Assembly (NCBI GenBank): GCA_021818105.1
Contig: JAKAFB010000037.1
Coordinates: 1 to 32,058 of the forward strand
Direction: 5' to 3'
Source: Acidobacteriota bacterium
Lineage (GTDB): Bacteria; Acidobacteriota; Terriglobia; Terriglobales; Acidobacteriaceae
Length of the DNA stretch: 32,058 nt
In this document: piece after piece, positions 25,294 to 32,058 of the stretch
How the letters are laid out: the number at the start of each line of letters is the position of its first letter
Numbering within the stretch: position 1 is the stretch's first letter
Made by a program: the position numbers and the translations under genes
Notes under the pieces: generated by a model
The model's input: only the letters and a program-made list of their open reading frames with translations
The model's database searches: none
What the model was told of the DNA's origin: nothing

Positions 25294-26376
25294 TTACATC
25301 AATACGTTGAACAGATAGCCGACAATAAGAATCCCCACCGTAACAACGCCGACGAATGCCGCGATTAGCTGCGGACGAAGCACCTTGCGCAAAATGATCG
25401 TTTCAGGAAACGACAGGCCTATCACCGACATCATGAATGCGAGCACCGTTCCGAGCGCTGCGCCCTTTTGCAAGAGGGCTTGCACAATTGGAATGATTCC
25501 GGCGGCATTCGAGTACATGGGAACGCCAATCAGCACGGCTAGCGGAACCGACCACCACGCACCCTTACCCATAATGTGCGCCATGAAGTTCTGCGGCACA
25601 TAGCCATGGATGCCCGCGCCGACAGCGATTCCGGCCATCACATAGGGCCATACCCTGCCCACGATGTCGCGCACCGCCTCGCGGCCCAGATGAATGCGCT
25701 CCGCCCAACTGCACGTTGCACTGTCATCGTCGATGTCACCCATTTGCGTCTCATAAACCCAAGGCTCGACAAAGCGCTCCATTTTCAGCCGACCGATAAT
25801 CCAGCCCGCGATCATCGCGATCAACAGCCCCGTACCCGCATAGATGGCCGCAACGCGCCAGCCGAAGAGGCCGAAGAGCAGCACAAGCGCAACTTCATTG
25901 ATCATCGGCGCAGCAATTAGAAACGAGAATGTGACGCCCAGGGGTACACCAGTCGTTACAAACCCGATAAACAATGGCACGGCTGAGCAGGAACAGAAAG
26001 GTGTGACGACACCAAGTAAAGCCGCCAGCACATTGCCCGCCGACTCCGTTGTCCCGGCCAGAATCGCACGCGTGTGCTGCGGCGTGAAGAACGACCGCAC
26101 AATACCCACGCCAAATACCACCAGCAATAGCAGCATGAGCACCTTGGGCGTCTCGAAAACCATGAACTGAACAGCAGATCCAAGGTGCGTCCCAGGAGAA
26201 AGGCGCAGAATAGTAAAGGAAATCCAGTCAGCAAACGGGCTGAGCTGGCGATAGATGAACCACCATGCGACAACACCGACCCCAATCCACAACGCGCTGC
26301 CGCGGGCAACTGGCCGCCGTTGCTGCGGGTTGCTGCCTGCTTTGATCTCGCATGCTTTACTGGCCGGGCTCGCCAT
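25294..26376 (-). CDS. permease of the ArsP/YraQ (DUF318) family
   Basis: A 360-aa polytopic protein with about eight membrane segments. The family signatures TPFCSCSAVPLFIGFVTTGVP and IGVPMYSNAAGIIPIVQALL are present, with a large cytoplasmic loop (KMERFVEPWVYETQMGDIDDDS) between the two halves. The Cys pair in FCSCS is thought to matter for metalloid or thiol handling. ArsP members export trivalent organoarsenicals, while other members have unknown substrates (established). ATG 26376 has GAGGA at about 7 bp; GTG 26379 is possible. It follows the FmdE-like gene by 48 bp. The substrate is inferred only. Confidence 0.88.
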   Translation of the reverse strand: MASPASKACEIKAGSNPQQRRPVARGSALWIGVGVVAWWFIYRQLSPFADWISFTILRLSPGTHLGSAVQFMVFETPKVLMLLLLVVFGVGIVRSFFTPQHTRAILAGTTESAGNVLAALLGVVTPFCSCSAVPLFIGFVTTGVPLGVTFSFLIAAPMINEVALVLLFGLFGWRVAAIYAGTGLLIAMIAGWIIGRLKMERFVEPWVYETQMGDIDDDSATCSWAERIHLGREAVRDIVGRVWPYVMAGIAVGAGIHGYVPQNFMAHIMGKGAWWSVPLAVLIGVPMYSNAAGIIPIVQALLQKGAALGTVLAFMMSVIGLSFPETIILRKVLRPQLIAAFVGVVTVGILIVGYLFNVLM

Positions 26377-26424
26377 CACACATCCTCAGAGAGCACTATT
26401 CCGCTCTTCCTGTTTAAACTGCCT

Positions 26425-27249
26425 CTAATTCGTTGCGCTGTTCGTGCCGCGAGGGGCATCTCGATTGATGATGTCGCTGCGCGGCGCCAGCGGGTTCAGG
26501 CTATGGTCAGGAAATTGGAAAGAAGTGAGCCTCTCGATAACAATGGCCCGATTCGGCGGAGTGCTCAACAGCCTGCGGCTGTATTCATCGGCTCCGCGCT
26601 CAAAGCGGTCGATGTCTGCAGGCGCAACCGTTTCGCCGCGAGCACGGCGGGCGCGAATCGATTGCTCCAGCGCAGCTAGCCGCGCTGGATACAGGCCCGG
26701 CCGTAGAGACACACGCACAGCACTGCCCGTGGAGATGCGCTCCACAATAAAGCCATCGCCCACCGCGTTATCCAGTGATAGCGTTCCTTGATTGACACGC
26801 GCACCCGTCATCCATGCGCCGGCATCGGCCCAGCACGGACCATTCTTGGACACCACGCGAATATCTGTCCGGTCCACAACGCCGTTGGGAAACAGCACAC
26901 GCAGCGCCCCGCTCAACTCCACCCAAGCCGTCACCAGACCATCGCAAAGGTGCCCATGCATGCGGGCCATGTCTTTGAGTGTGATTTGCTTGGGATGCAG
27001 GTTGCGCCGTCCCAAAGCGCTGTCGGTATCGATGACCATGAGCGGCTGAAGAAAACGCGCCTGTGCGGCCCATGACGGATAGAAGTCTTCCTTCTGCTTC
27101 GGCTGCGCGCCTGCCACAGGGTGCGTTGCAGCCAGCGCAATGACTGCAATCAGGAACACATGGCTGGCCGCAGAATGCCGCAGCAAACGAGCGCGTTGAG
27201 GCCTGCGCTCAGGAAGCCCCTCGCCTACTGCCGCAGTGCCCGCATTCAT
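26425..27249 (-). CDS. exported FmdE-family (formylmethanofuran dehydrogenase subunit E-like) protein
   Basis: A 274-aa protein with an N-terminal hydrophobic signal (about 28-48, VFLIAVIALAATHPVAGAQ) and an FmdE-like core: ARMHGHLCDGLVTAWVELSGALRVLFPNG, then DIRVVSKNGPCWADAGAWMTGARVNQGTLSLD. The HGHxC motif plus the later Cys probably bind a metal; the usual Pro after the Cys is Asp here. This organism shows no methanofuran pathway in this window, so the name reflects fold only. The ATG overlaps the arsR stop by 4 bp (27246-27249), so it is co-translated. Its role is unknown. Confidence 0.75.
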   Translation of the reverse strand: MNAGTAAVGEGLPERRPQRARLLRHSAASHVFLIAVIALAATHPVAGAQPKQKEDFYPSWAAQARFLQPLMVIDTDSALGRRNLHPKQITLKDMARMHGHLCDGLVTAWVELSGALRVLFPNGVVDRTDIRVVSKNGPCWADAGAWMTGARVNQGTLSLDNAVGDGFIVERISTGSAVRVSLRPGLYPARLAALEQSIRARRARGETVAPADIDRFERGADEYSRRLLSTPPNRAIVIERLTSFQFPDHSLNPLAPRSDIINRDAPRGTNSATN

Positions 27250-27539
27250 CGCGCTCGCTCCTTGAGCACCTGCGTCGCGCAGGTAAAGAAATTACAGACA
27301 CAGGGCGTCAGCAGTCTGTAATACACCGTTGTACCCTCGCGCCTGTCTTCCACAATGCCGTGCGCGCGCAAGAGCGCCAGATGCTTTGAGACCGTGGACA
27401 GATCACCGCCGACCAGGTCCCTTAGCTCCCCGACTGAGCACTCTCCGCGGCTAAGCCGGTCCACAATCATCAGGCGTGATTCGTGGGCTAGAGCCCTGAG
27501 CATCTTCGCCTGTCTTGTAAATACACTGCGCGGATTCAT
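27246..27539 (-). CDS. ArsR/SmtB-family transcriptional repressor
   Basis: A 97-aa winged-helix regulator: MLRALAHESRLMIVDRLSRGECSVGELRDLVGGDLSTVSKHLALLRAHGIVEDRREGTTVYYRL. The canonical ELCVCDL arsenic site is absent (the helix has ECSVGEL, one Cys), but a C-terminal CVCNFFTC cluster (three Cys) may be the inducer site. It is the first gene of the fmdE-permease-thioredoxin operon and probably represses it. ATG 27539 is chosen over TTG 27575, which lies in the promoter. There is no ribosome-binding site at the normal distance. Confidence 0.88.
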   Translation of the reverse strand: MNPRSVFTRQAKMLRALAHESRLMIVDRLSRGECSVGELRDLVGGDLSTVSKHLALLRAHGIVEDRREGTTVYYRLLTPCVCNFFTCATQVLKERAR

Positions 27540-27546
27540 GCACTCA

Positions 27547-27575
27547 GATATATTCCTATTTGGCCAGTTTGTCAA
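27547..27575 (-). promoter_or_regulatory. near-consensus promoter of the arsR operon
   Basis: On the minus strand TTGACA (27575-27570), a 17-bp spacer, then TATATC (27552-27547). The arsR ATG begins at 27539, so transcription would start at or one to two bases before it: a leaderless mRNA. A 10-bp perfect palindrome TCAATATTGA (27572-27581) overlaps the -35 box and is a candidate ArsR operator half or site. Confidence 0.68.
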
Positions 27576-27581
27576 TATTGA
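27572..27581. promoter_or_regulatory. palindrome at the arsR -35 box, candidate operator
   Basis: TCAATATTGA is a perfect 10-bp palindrome that covers most of the -35 element of the arsR promoter. AT-rich palindromes at this place are common ArsR/SmtB sites; binding here is inferred from position only. Confidence 0.42.
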
Positions 27582-27673
27582 ACATCACATCTTCTTCTTG
27601 CCTGTAGCCCAAGCCGTGATACCATCGTGCATCAAGGAGCAGAGTCCGACATCCGGCAAAGCTCCCTATTACG

Positions 27674-28201
27674 ATGAACCTTTATCTCATGCGCCATGCC
27701 AATGCCGGCGTTCCGCGCGGCAACCCCGTGAGCGACAACAAACGCGCCCTCGTAAAAGAGGGCAAGGACCAGTGCATCCTTATGGCCCGGCTGCTGAGCG
27801 CGCTCAAGGTGCAGGTGGACGTGATCGTGAGCAGTCCGCTGAAGCGCGCTCTGCAGACCGCGCAGTTTGTGGGCACGGAGCTTGGCTATGAGGCCAAGGT
27901 TGAGGTAAGCCCGGCGCTCGCGCCGGATGCAGACTACGCGGCCTTTCTGCAATTGCTGAAAAAGTATGCCGACCGTGAAGATGTGCTGATGGTGGGTCAC
28001 AACCCGAATCTCTTCCAGTATCTCGGACGGCTCATCACGGGCAATGGCGGCGCTGCAGTGCGTATGCGCAAAGGATCGGTGGCGCGCATTGATATGTCCG
28101 AGCATCCGCCGCTGCTGCAATGGCTGATTGACCCGCGCATGGCGCGCTCGATCTACGCCAGCGTTGCAAAGAGCTCACGCCCGAAGACCTCACGGAAGTA
28201 A
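27674..28201 (+). CDS. sixA: SixA-type phosphohistidine phosphatase
   Basis: A 175-aa histidine phosphatase. The catalytic RHG-type motif is R7-H8 (LYLMRHANAG), followed by SSPLKRALQTA with the second Arg and VGHNPNL with H109. SixA removes phosphate from histidine residues of phosphorelay proteins (established in E. coli), and homologues often lie beside ppk/ppx/CHAD genes. No clear ribosome-binding site precedes ATG 27674. Its 3' end overlaps the convergent ppx gene by 49 bp (28153-28201). It is divergent from arsR. Confidence 0.9.
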   Translation: MNLYLMRHANAGVPRGNPVSDNKRALVKEGKDQCILMARLLSALKVQVDVIVSSPLKRALQTAQFVGTELGYEAKVEVSPALAPDADYAAFLQLLKKYADREDVLMVGHNPNLFQYLGRLITGNGGAAVRMRKGSVARIDMSEHPPLLQWLIDPRMARSIYASVAKSSRPKTSRK

Positions 28202-29745
28202 TCCGCTTCCTTGCGCAGCGACCACAGTTCAAGCGCTGCACCGGTACGGCCCGGCTGCACCTCAAGATACACGCGCTTGGGATAGACCTTCGCGGCAACA
28301 TGCAGCACGTCGCTGGCACGGTCCTGGTTGAGCGCCACGGCCAGCCTTAGCAGCAGCACGGCGCGATGCACGTGCTTGTGCTCTTCTGCGGGAATGTTGC
28401 GCATTGCGCGGTCGCCGGGCTGCGGTCGGCTCTTGCCCAGGTAACGCGCAATGGCCGATACAATGGTGCGCTGCACAGGCGTAAAGCCGTACAACTCTGA
28501 GCACGAGATGATGTATTGCGTGTGCCGGTGGTAGCCCTGGTGGTTGAGAAACTTGCCCGTGTCGCGTAGCACGGCCGCCGCAGCCAGCCAGTTTTCGTAG
28601 TCCGGCGGCAGTTGATGCAGCCACTTGAGCTCGCGAAAAAGCTGCAACGCATGCGCACGAACGGGCTCGGCCTCGCGCAGTTCTACACCATAGCGCTGCG
28701 CTGTGGCCAGCACGCTCTCCCAACGCTCATGCTCGAACTCCTTGTGCCCGGCGGCGCGTGCGTCCTGCTCCGCCAGCATCTGCGCAAGGATGCCGTCACG
28801 CAGGCCGAGCGGCGAATAGCAGAAGCCGGGCAAGTCAAATGTCTCCATCAGTTCGGCGAACACCTGCGCTCCCGCGACAATAATCTCGGCGCGTCGCACC
28901 CCGATACCCGGCACGGCTTCGCGCTCGGGCAGCGACATCTTCGCCATCTTCGCGGCCAGCTTGCGAACATCCGCCGCTCGCGCCATATCCGTAATGACGG
29001 ATTGAAGTGCGCTCTTTCGCTTGGCTGTCTTGCGTGCTTTTCTCCTGGCCTTGATGCCCTGCCGGGCAGAGGCTTCGCCCAGGGCTGCGCAGGCACCGGC
29101 CAGTGCCGCTGCCGTGCCGGAGGTGCCAATCACCATGTTGATATGCTGCGGCTGGATTTTGCGGTACGCCCGCCGCAGCTCGCGCGTGATGAGCTTCCGC
29201 ATCTGCGTCAATGCTTCAGGCGGCGGCGGATCAGCAGAGAGAAACTCCTCTGTGAGCCGCACCGCGCCGAGTGGCAGGCTGACCGTCTCCTTGATGCGGC
29301 GATGCTCGGAGAGTGTGATCTCGCAGCTTCCGCCGCCCAGGTCAACGAGCAGCACGCGACCGGCGGCTGCAGGCTCGGCACTCATCAGTCCGTGATGAAT
29401 CAGGCGGCCCTCTTCGAGACCCGAAATGATTTCGATATCCCAGCCCGTCTCGGCCTTCACCCATGCCTGAAAGGCGAGCGCATTGCGCGCGTCGCGCATG
29501 GCCGAGGTGGCCACCACGCGTATGCGATCCGCGCCATGCTGCTGTACTGCGCGCTGGAAGCGCTTGAGCGCGCGCAGGGTGGTAGCCATGGCGTCAGGCG
29601 AGACGAGACCCGTGTCAAACACGCTGGTGCCCAGCCGCGTAACCTCGCGGTCTTCGTGCAGCGTCTTGAGCTGATGCGCAACGACGCGGGCAATCTTGAG
29701 CCTGCAGGAGTTGGAACCGATGTCGATGGCGGCAAAGGTGGGCAT
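28153..29745 (-). CDS. ppx: exopolyphosphatase / Ppx-GppA family phosphatase
   Basis: A 530-aa enzyme that releases phosphate from polyphosphate ends or hydrolyses pppGpp. ASKHA-fold motifs: AAIDIGSNSCRLKIA, VVATSAMRDARN, ISGLEEGRLIHHG and LLVDLGGGSCEI. A lysine/arginine-rich insert (about 228-245, GIKARRKARKTAKRKSA) may bind polyphosphate. The C-terminal HD-like domain has VLRDTGKFLNHQGYHRHTQYII: the usual HD pair is RD, so its metal site may be impaired. It lies about 110 bp after the Ig-like gene; a 10-bp hairpin sits in its leader. It overlaps the sixA end. Confidence 0.9.
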   Translation of the reverse strand: MPTFAAIDIGSNSCRLKIARVVAHQLKTLHEDREVTRLGTSVFDTGLVSPDAMATTLRALKRFQRAVQQHGADRIRVVATSAMRDARNALAFQAWVKAETGWDIEIISGLEEGRLIHHGLMSAEPAAAGRVLLVDLGGGSCEITLSEHRRIKETVSLPLGAVRLTEEFLSADPPPPEALTQMRKLITRELRRAYRKIQPQHINMVIGTSGTAAALAGACAALGEASARQGIKARRKARKTAKRKSALQSVITDMARAADVRKLAAKMAKMSLPEREAVPGIGVRRAEIIVAGAQVFAELMETFDLPGFCYSPLGLRDGILAQMLAEQDARAAGHKEFEHERWESVLATAQRYGVELREAEPVRAHALQLFRELKWLHQLPPDYENWLAAAAVLRDTGKFLNHQGYHRHTQYIISCSELYGFTPVQRTIVSAIARYLGKSRPQPGDRAMRNIPAEEHKHVHRAVLLLRLAVALNQDRASDVLHVAAKVYPKRVYLEVQPGRTGAALELWSLRKEADYFREVFGRELFATLA

Positions 29746-29780
29746 GTGCGCGTCGCGGACTCCCCGACGGAATGGAATCG

Positions 29781-29815
29781 GCTTCTTCGCTCAAGATACA
29801 CGACGGCGAAGAAGC
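29781..29815 (-). repeat. perfect 10-bp hairpin between the Ig-like gene and ppx
   Basis: GCTTCTTCGC (29781-29790) and GCGAAGAAGC (29806-29815) enclose a 15-nt loop, 42 bp past the Ig-like stop and 35 bp before the ppx ATG, on the minus strand. No T run follows. It may end the upstream transcript or act in the ppx leader. Confidence 0.5.
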
Positions 29816-29857
29816 GCGGCATCGGAGCATCCGGCGCAGTGGCGCGTACGGGCGTCG

Positions 29858-30439
29858 TCACTGCACGGTCACGGTGATGTTGGTGGTCACGCCTTGCCCC
29901 AGCGGCGTCATGGGATTGCTCTCATTGTTCGCCGAGATAGTGAAGGGATAGCTACCGGGCGTCATGCCATTGCTGCTGCCACCGCAGGAGCTGATCGGCA
30001 CCAGGCATGCGACGCATACGATTGCCAGCAACAGCCATTTCCGCCCCCGCTGCAGAGTTCCCCACGCGAGCAACAACACCCCGAGCGCTGCGCCCTCAGC
30101 AGGCGCAGAAGCAGGCACAGCCTGTGTAGGCGGCACAAACATGATGGTGCCGCTCTGCGACGCGCCTGCCTGCACGGAGTAGATCACGCGCCCGGCGAAG
30201 GGGCAGACCGGCGCCTTGACCGTTGTCGAAGATGGCCCTTGATACTGACAGGCCACCTCCAGCATGCCGGTCATGGGAATTCCGGTGACGGTGAACTGGC
30301 TTGTGCCGCTGCCCGTGCGGGTCAGGGTCACGTTGGTGGCCGTGATGGCATACGGCGTGGCGGCGAAGAGAGGCGCGCTGGCCATCGAAACCAAGACCAC
30401 GCCGCAAACTACCAAAGCCCTGCTGAATCTGGATTGCAT
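29858..30439 (-). CDS. secreted protein with acidobacterial Ig-like layout
   Basis: An unrecognised protein of 193 aa. Signal peptide about 1-26 (VVCGVVLVSMASAPLFA), a beta-rich domain (about 27-105), a hydrophobic stretch (about 117-130), RGRKW, then a second hydrophobic segment ending VPISSCGGSSNG, which resembles a lipobox in the middle of the chain, and a last beta domain (TPGSYPFTISAN...TVTVQ). This tail closely resembles the ends of large acidobacterial Ig-like repeat proteins, as if the repeats had been lost. ATG 30439 is chosen for AAGGG about 10 bp upstream. It lies between the CHAD and ppx genes on the same strand. Confidence 0.65.
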   Translation of the reverse strand: MQSRFSRALVVCGVVLVSMASAPLFAATPYAITATNVTLTRTGSGTSQFTVTGIPMTGMLEVACQYQGPSSTTVKAPVCPFAGRVIYSVQAGASQSGTIMFVPPTQAVPASAPAEGAALGVLLLAWGTLQRGRKWLLLAIVCVACLVPISSCGGSSNGMTPGSYPFTISANNESNPMTPLGQGVTTNITVTVQ

Positions 30440-30490
30440 GGCGATCACCCTTGCAAGGCGGGGAATGGCCTGCAATTCCATTAGATGCTG

Positions 30491-30501
30491 CCCCCCCCCC
30501 C
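30491..30501. repeat. C11 homopolymer tract
   Basis: Eleven consecutive C (G on the minus strand) lie about 50-60 bp before the start of the Ig-like gene and 20 bp after the CHAD stop. On the minus strand TCTAAT follows 5 bp later and could be a -10. Such tracts slip in replication, so the length may vary, or may be a sequencing artefact. Confidence 0.85.
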
Positions 30502-30520
30502 GCGTCTACCTGCAAAAGCT

Positions 30521-31513
30521 TCAGGCGCGGATTTTTTTCGCAGGGGCAGCTTCCGGCTCCGCGCGCTGCACGGGAAACTTGAGCGCCGCGGGCCTGGTTC
30601 GTCCTTCCTTCCGCGCTTCCGGCTTGAGCAATTGCGCCGTGGTGTGGCGGCAGAGCGCAAGCGCCCTCTGCAGGGACTCGGCGGCCAGCTCTTCCAGCAG
30701 TTCCACGAGTCCGCCCTTTGCGCTGCGATTGCCCAGCTCGCGTTGCGCCTTCTTTGCCAGCACCTTCAGGTCGTGCCACTCGCCGGCAGCCACCTGCATG
30801 CGGCCCATCGCCGCTGCCTGGCGCGCGACATGCGGATCGCTGCGCGCGGCCAGGTCCGCCTGGTAGCGCACGGCTTTCACGCGCATGCGGTACTCATGCA
30901 GGTTGCTCTCGTCCAAAATAGGGAACTCGGCTGCCAGTGCGACGAGCAATGTACGGATCGCCTCCGGAGTCGACGTCTCCTTGGTCAGCCTCAGCGGAGC
31001 CAGCGTGCGCTCCAAGGCGAAGCTGGTGCGGTGCAGGCGCGTGCGGCGGTCTTCCAACTCTGCAACGAGCGCCTTCTCCGCCGAGCGACGCATCTGCCGC
31101 AAGCGGCGCGCGAGTTTATCGATCTGGCGCAAACAGCGGCCGCTCGCCTTTGCGTTGCCAGCAGGTGGATTGTTGCCCTGCGGCGCGGCAAGCTGGGCCC
31201 GCAGGGCAAGCAGCTTGGCAAGGTCCACATCGGCGGCGCGTACCGGCTGCAGCACCTTGCGCAGCTTTTCGGCCTGTCTGCTCCAGCGGAGCACGGTTCG
31301 GGCACCCCTTTTGCCCAGCTCATGGCCTTCCAGCCAGTGGGGGACATCGGCCTGCAGGCGCAGCGTAGCCACCCGCAGGGCATGCACGCGGCCCCGCGTC
31401 GGCTTGCGCATGCAGTCATCGAGTAGCCCGCGCCACGCCTCCAGCTGCTTGTGCCACTCCGGTTCTGCCACCTGCTTGCGCTCACTGCTCTGGGGGAGTG
31501 AGGCCTTTTTCAT
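30521..31513 (-). CDS. CHAD-domain protein
   Basis: A 330-aa, highly basic helical protein. The conserved-histidine signatures are RVHALRVATLRLQADV (H44), LHEYRMRVKAVRYQADL and EWHDLKVLAKKA. CHAD proteins bind polyphosphate and localise to its granules (established), which fits with ppx and ppk1 nearby. A Lys/Arg-rich tail (KPEARKEGRTRPAALKFPVQRA) probably adds binding charge. ATG 31513 has AAGGTG about 9 bp upstream; the frame extends to GTG 31546. It is separated by about 80 bp from the Ig-like gene. Confidence 0.87.
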   Translation of the reverse strand: MKKASLPQSSERKQVAEPEWHKQLEAWRGLLDDCMRKPTRGRVHALRVATLRLQADVPHWLEGHELGKRGARTVLRWSRQAEKLRKVLQPVRAADVDLAKLLALRAQLAAPQGNNPPAGNAKASGRCLRQIDKLARRLRQMRRSAEKALVAELEDRRTRLHRTSFALERTLAPLRLTKETSTPEAIRTLLVALAAEFPILDESNLHEYRMRVKAVRYQADLAARSDPHVARQAAAMGRMQVAAGEWHDLKVLAKKAQRELGNRSAKGGLVELLEELAAESLQRALALCRHTTAQLLKPEARKEGRTRPAALKFPVQRAEPEAAPAKKIRA

Positions 31514-31837
31514 CGGCCATTCACCTTCCTGCTCCTTATTCTGCACCCATTTCCGGCCCGGACGCTGTGACGCGGCCTCGCCTTACGTCTTGCACAATGC
31601 AACCCGGCGTATCCCATGCTGGTATTCTTCTGTTGTCCGCGCAGTTTTTTACGGCGCTGGCAACGCGAGAGGCGGCTCGCCGGCAGACCGTCACCGCTCC
31701 ATGCGTAGCACATCCATCATCATGCCGGAGTTCATCGCCTGTATCGCGCCCCGGGAAACACCGATGCCAGCCCCGGGCCTGCAACTGATTCATACCACCT
31801 TATCCCATCGGGCATCGGGAATTCGGCCTCTTTAACC
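31514..31837. other. intergenic region between divergent genes
   Basis: About 320 bp between the CHAD gene and the next glycosyltransferase gene. It should hold the promoters for both, but I see no clear -35/-10 pair. A short tandem repeat (CATCGGGCATCGGGA, near 31807) lies close to the plus-strand gene. No gene recognised. Confidence 0.5.
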
Positions 31838-32058
31838 ATGACAACGACCTCCTCATCCGCGTCCCGTCCGAGCCAGGCTCCTTCGCCGCTGGCCGTGTGG
31901 CTGCTGTTGGCTGCAATCTTCGCCGCCGTGCAGTTTGCCTCGCTCTTCTCGCCGCCGCTGCTGGATGACGTGGACGCTAGCCACGCGCAGGCCGCGCAGC
32001 ATATGGTGGAAAGCGGCGACTGGGTCACGCTGAAGATTAACGGCATCCGCTACCTTGA
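31838..32058 (+). CDS. GT39/ArnT-like glycosyltransferase, 5' part
   Basis: The first 73 codons of a gene that runs off the window. A Ser/Thr-rich N-terminus is followed by a membrane segment (about 18-37, LAVWLLLAAIFAAVQFASLF) and a periplasmic loop with D43-D44-x-D46 (LLDDVDASHAQAAQHMVESGDWVTLKINGIRYL), the pattern of ArnT/GT39 enzymes where the first acidic residue after helix 1 is catalytic (DEPRYAE in ArnT). It is likely to transfer a sugar from a polyprenyl phosphate to a lipid; the acceptor is unknown. No strong ribosome-binding site is visible. Confidence 0.72.
   Translation, partial: MTTTSSSASRPSQAPSPLAVWLLLAAIFAAVQFASLFSPPLLDDVDASHAQAAQHMVESGDWVTLKINGIRYL

Noticed and set aside
26425..27249. 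Reading the FmdE-like protein as evidence for a C1 (methanofuran) pathway
   Set aside because: It is exported, lacks the usual HGHxCP, and no other C1-pathway gene is present; the fold name does not imply that function.
28612..29877. 421-codon plus-strand frame opposite ppx
   Set aside because: Antisense to a clear Ppx gene; composition is that of a shadow frame and no ribosome-binding site is present.
30485..31426. Plus-strand frames opposite the CHAD gene
   Set aside because: Shadow of a GC-rich coding region; the CHAD reading on the minus strand has family motifs.
1..32058. Mobile element, prophage or CRISPR array
   Set aside because: No transposase, integrase, terminal repeats, direct-repeat/spacer series or att-like duplication at the tRNA-Leu gene is visible.

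Overview
The window (32,058 bp, GC-rich, nearly fully coding) reads like chromosomal DNA of an acidobacterium, most likely Acidobacteriaceae/Terriglobia. This is inferred from the overall gene set, from a short secreted protein whose C-terminal layout (hydrophobic stretch, SCGGSS, TPGSYPFTISAN, TVTVQ end) resembles the tails of acidobacterial Ig-like repeat proteins, and from the cell-envelope gene content (Mpl, L32/PlsX, TolC, S9 peptidase). No database search was possible, so the taxonomy is inference. I see no insertion sequence, phage, integrase, CRISPR array or rRNA.

Layout. (1) 2-2004, plus strand: the 3' part of mpl (murein tripeptide recycling), translationally coupled to a plsC-type acyltransferase. 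(2) 8559-2009, minus strand: a tightly spaced run DUF3467 > GT39-like membrane glycosyltransferase > TolB-N-like/TPR periplasmic protein > NfeD protease > slipin > SPOR-domain protein. (3) 8652-9661, minus: tRNA-Leu(UAG) and a fuconolactonase-like amidohydrolase. (4) 9784-13435, plus: secreted S9 prolyl-oligopeptidase with a terminator-like hairpin, a MacB-type permease without its ATPase, and an overlapping 54-aa membrane protein. (5) 15565-13432, minus: yceD-rpmF-plsX-trm112-like, with a good promoter just upstream of yceD. (6) 19437-15915, minus: a highly divergent sigma-70/ECF-like protein, then an outer-membrane factor and an EmrA-like adaptor without an inner-membrane pump. (7) 20723-19609, minus: a tetR-cupin operon behind a perfect 12-bp inverted repeat. 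(8) 20873-25027, plus: ppk1, a small unknown protein, a divergent UbiA-like membrane protein coupled to a methyltransferase. (9) 27539-25029, minus: an arsR / FmdE-like / CSCS-motif permease / CxxC thioredoxin-like operon with a near-consensus, apparently leaderless promoter. (10) 27674-31513: sixA, ppx, an Ig-like secreted protein and a CHAD protein. (11) 31838-end: the 5' part of another GT39/ArnT-like gene.

How the parts fit together. Polyphosphate is a theme of the right half: Ppk1 makes it, Ppx degrades it, CHAD proteins bind it, and SixA-type phosphatases commonly sit beside them. The left half is about envelope and membrane: peptidoglycan recycling, phospholipid synthesis (PlsC and PlsX are both present), membrane-protein quality control (NfeD/slipin) and lipid-linked glycosylation. 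The best candidate for a little-described system is the arsR-fmdE-permease-thioredoxin operon, which pairs a transporter of the ArsP/YraQ type with a small redox protein and an exported FmdE-like protein. Second best are the UbiA-like/methyltransferase pair and the divergent sigma-like protein next to an export system.
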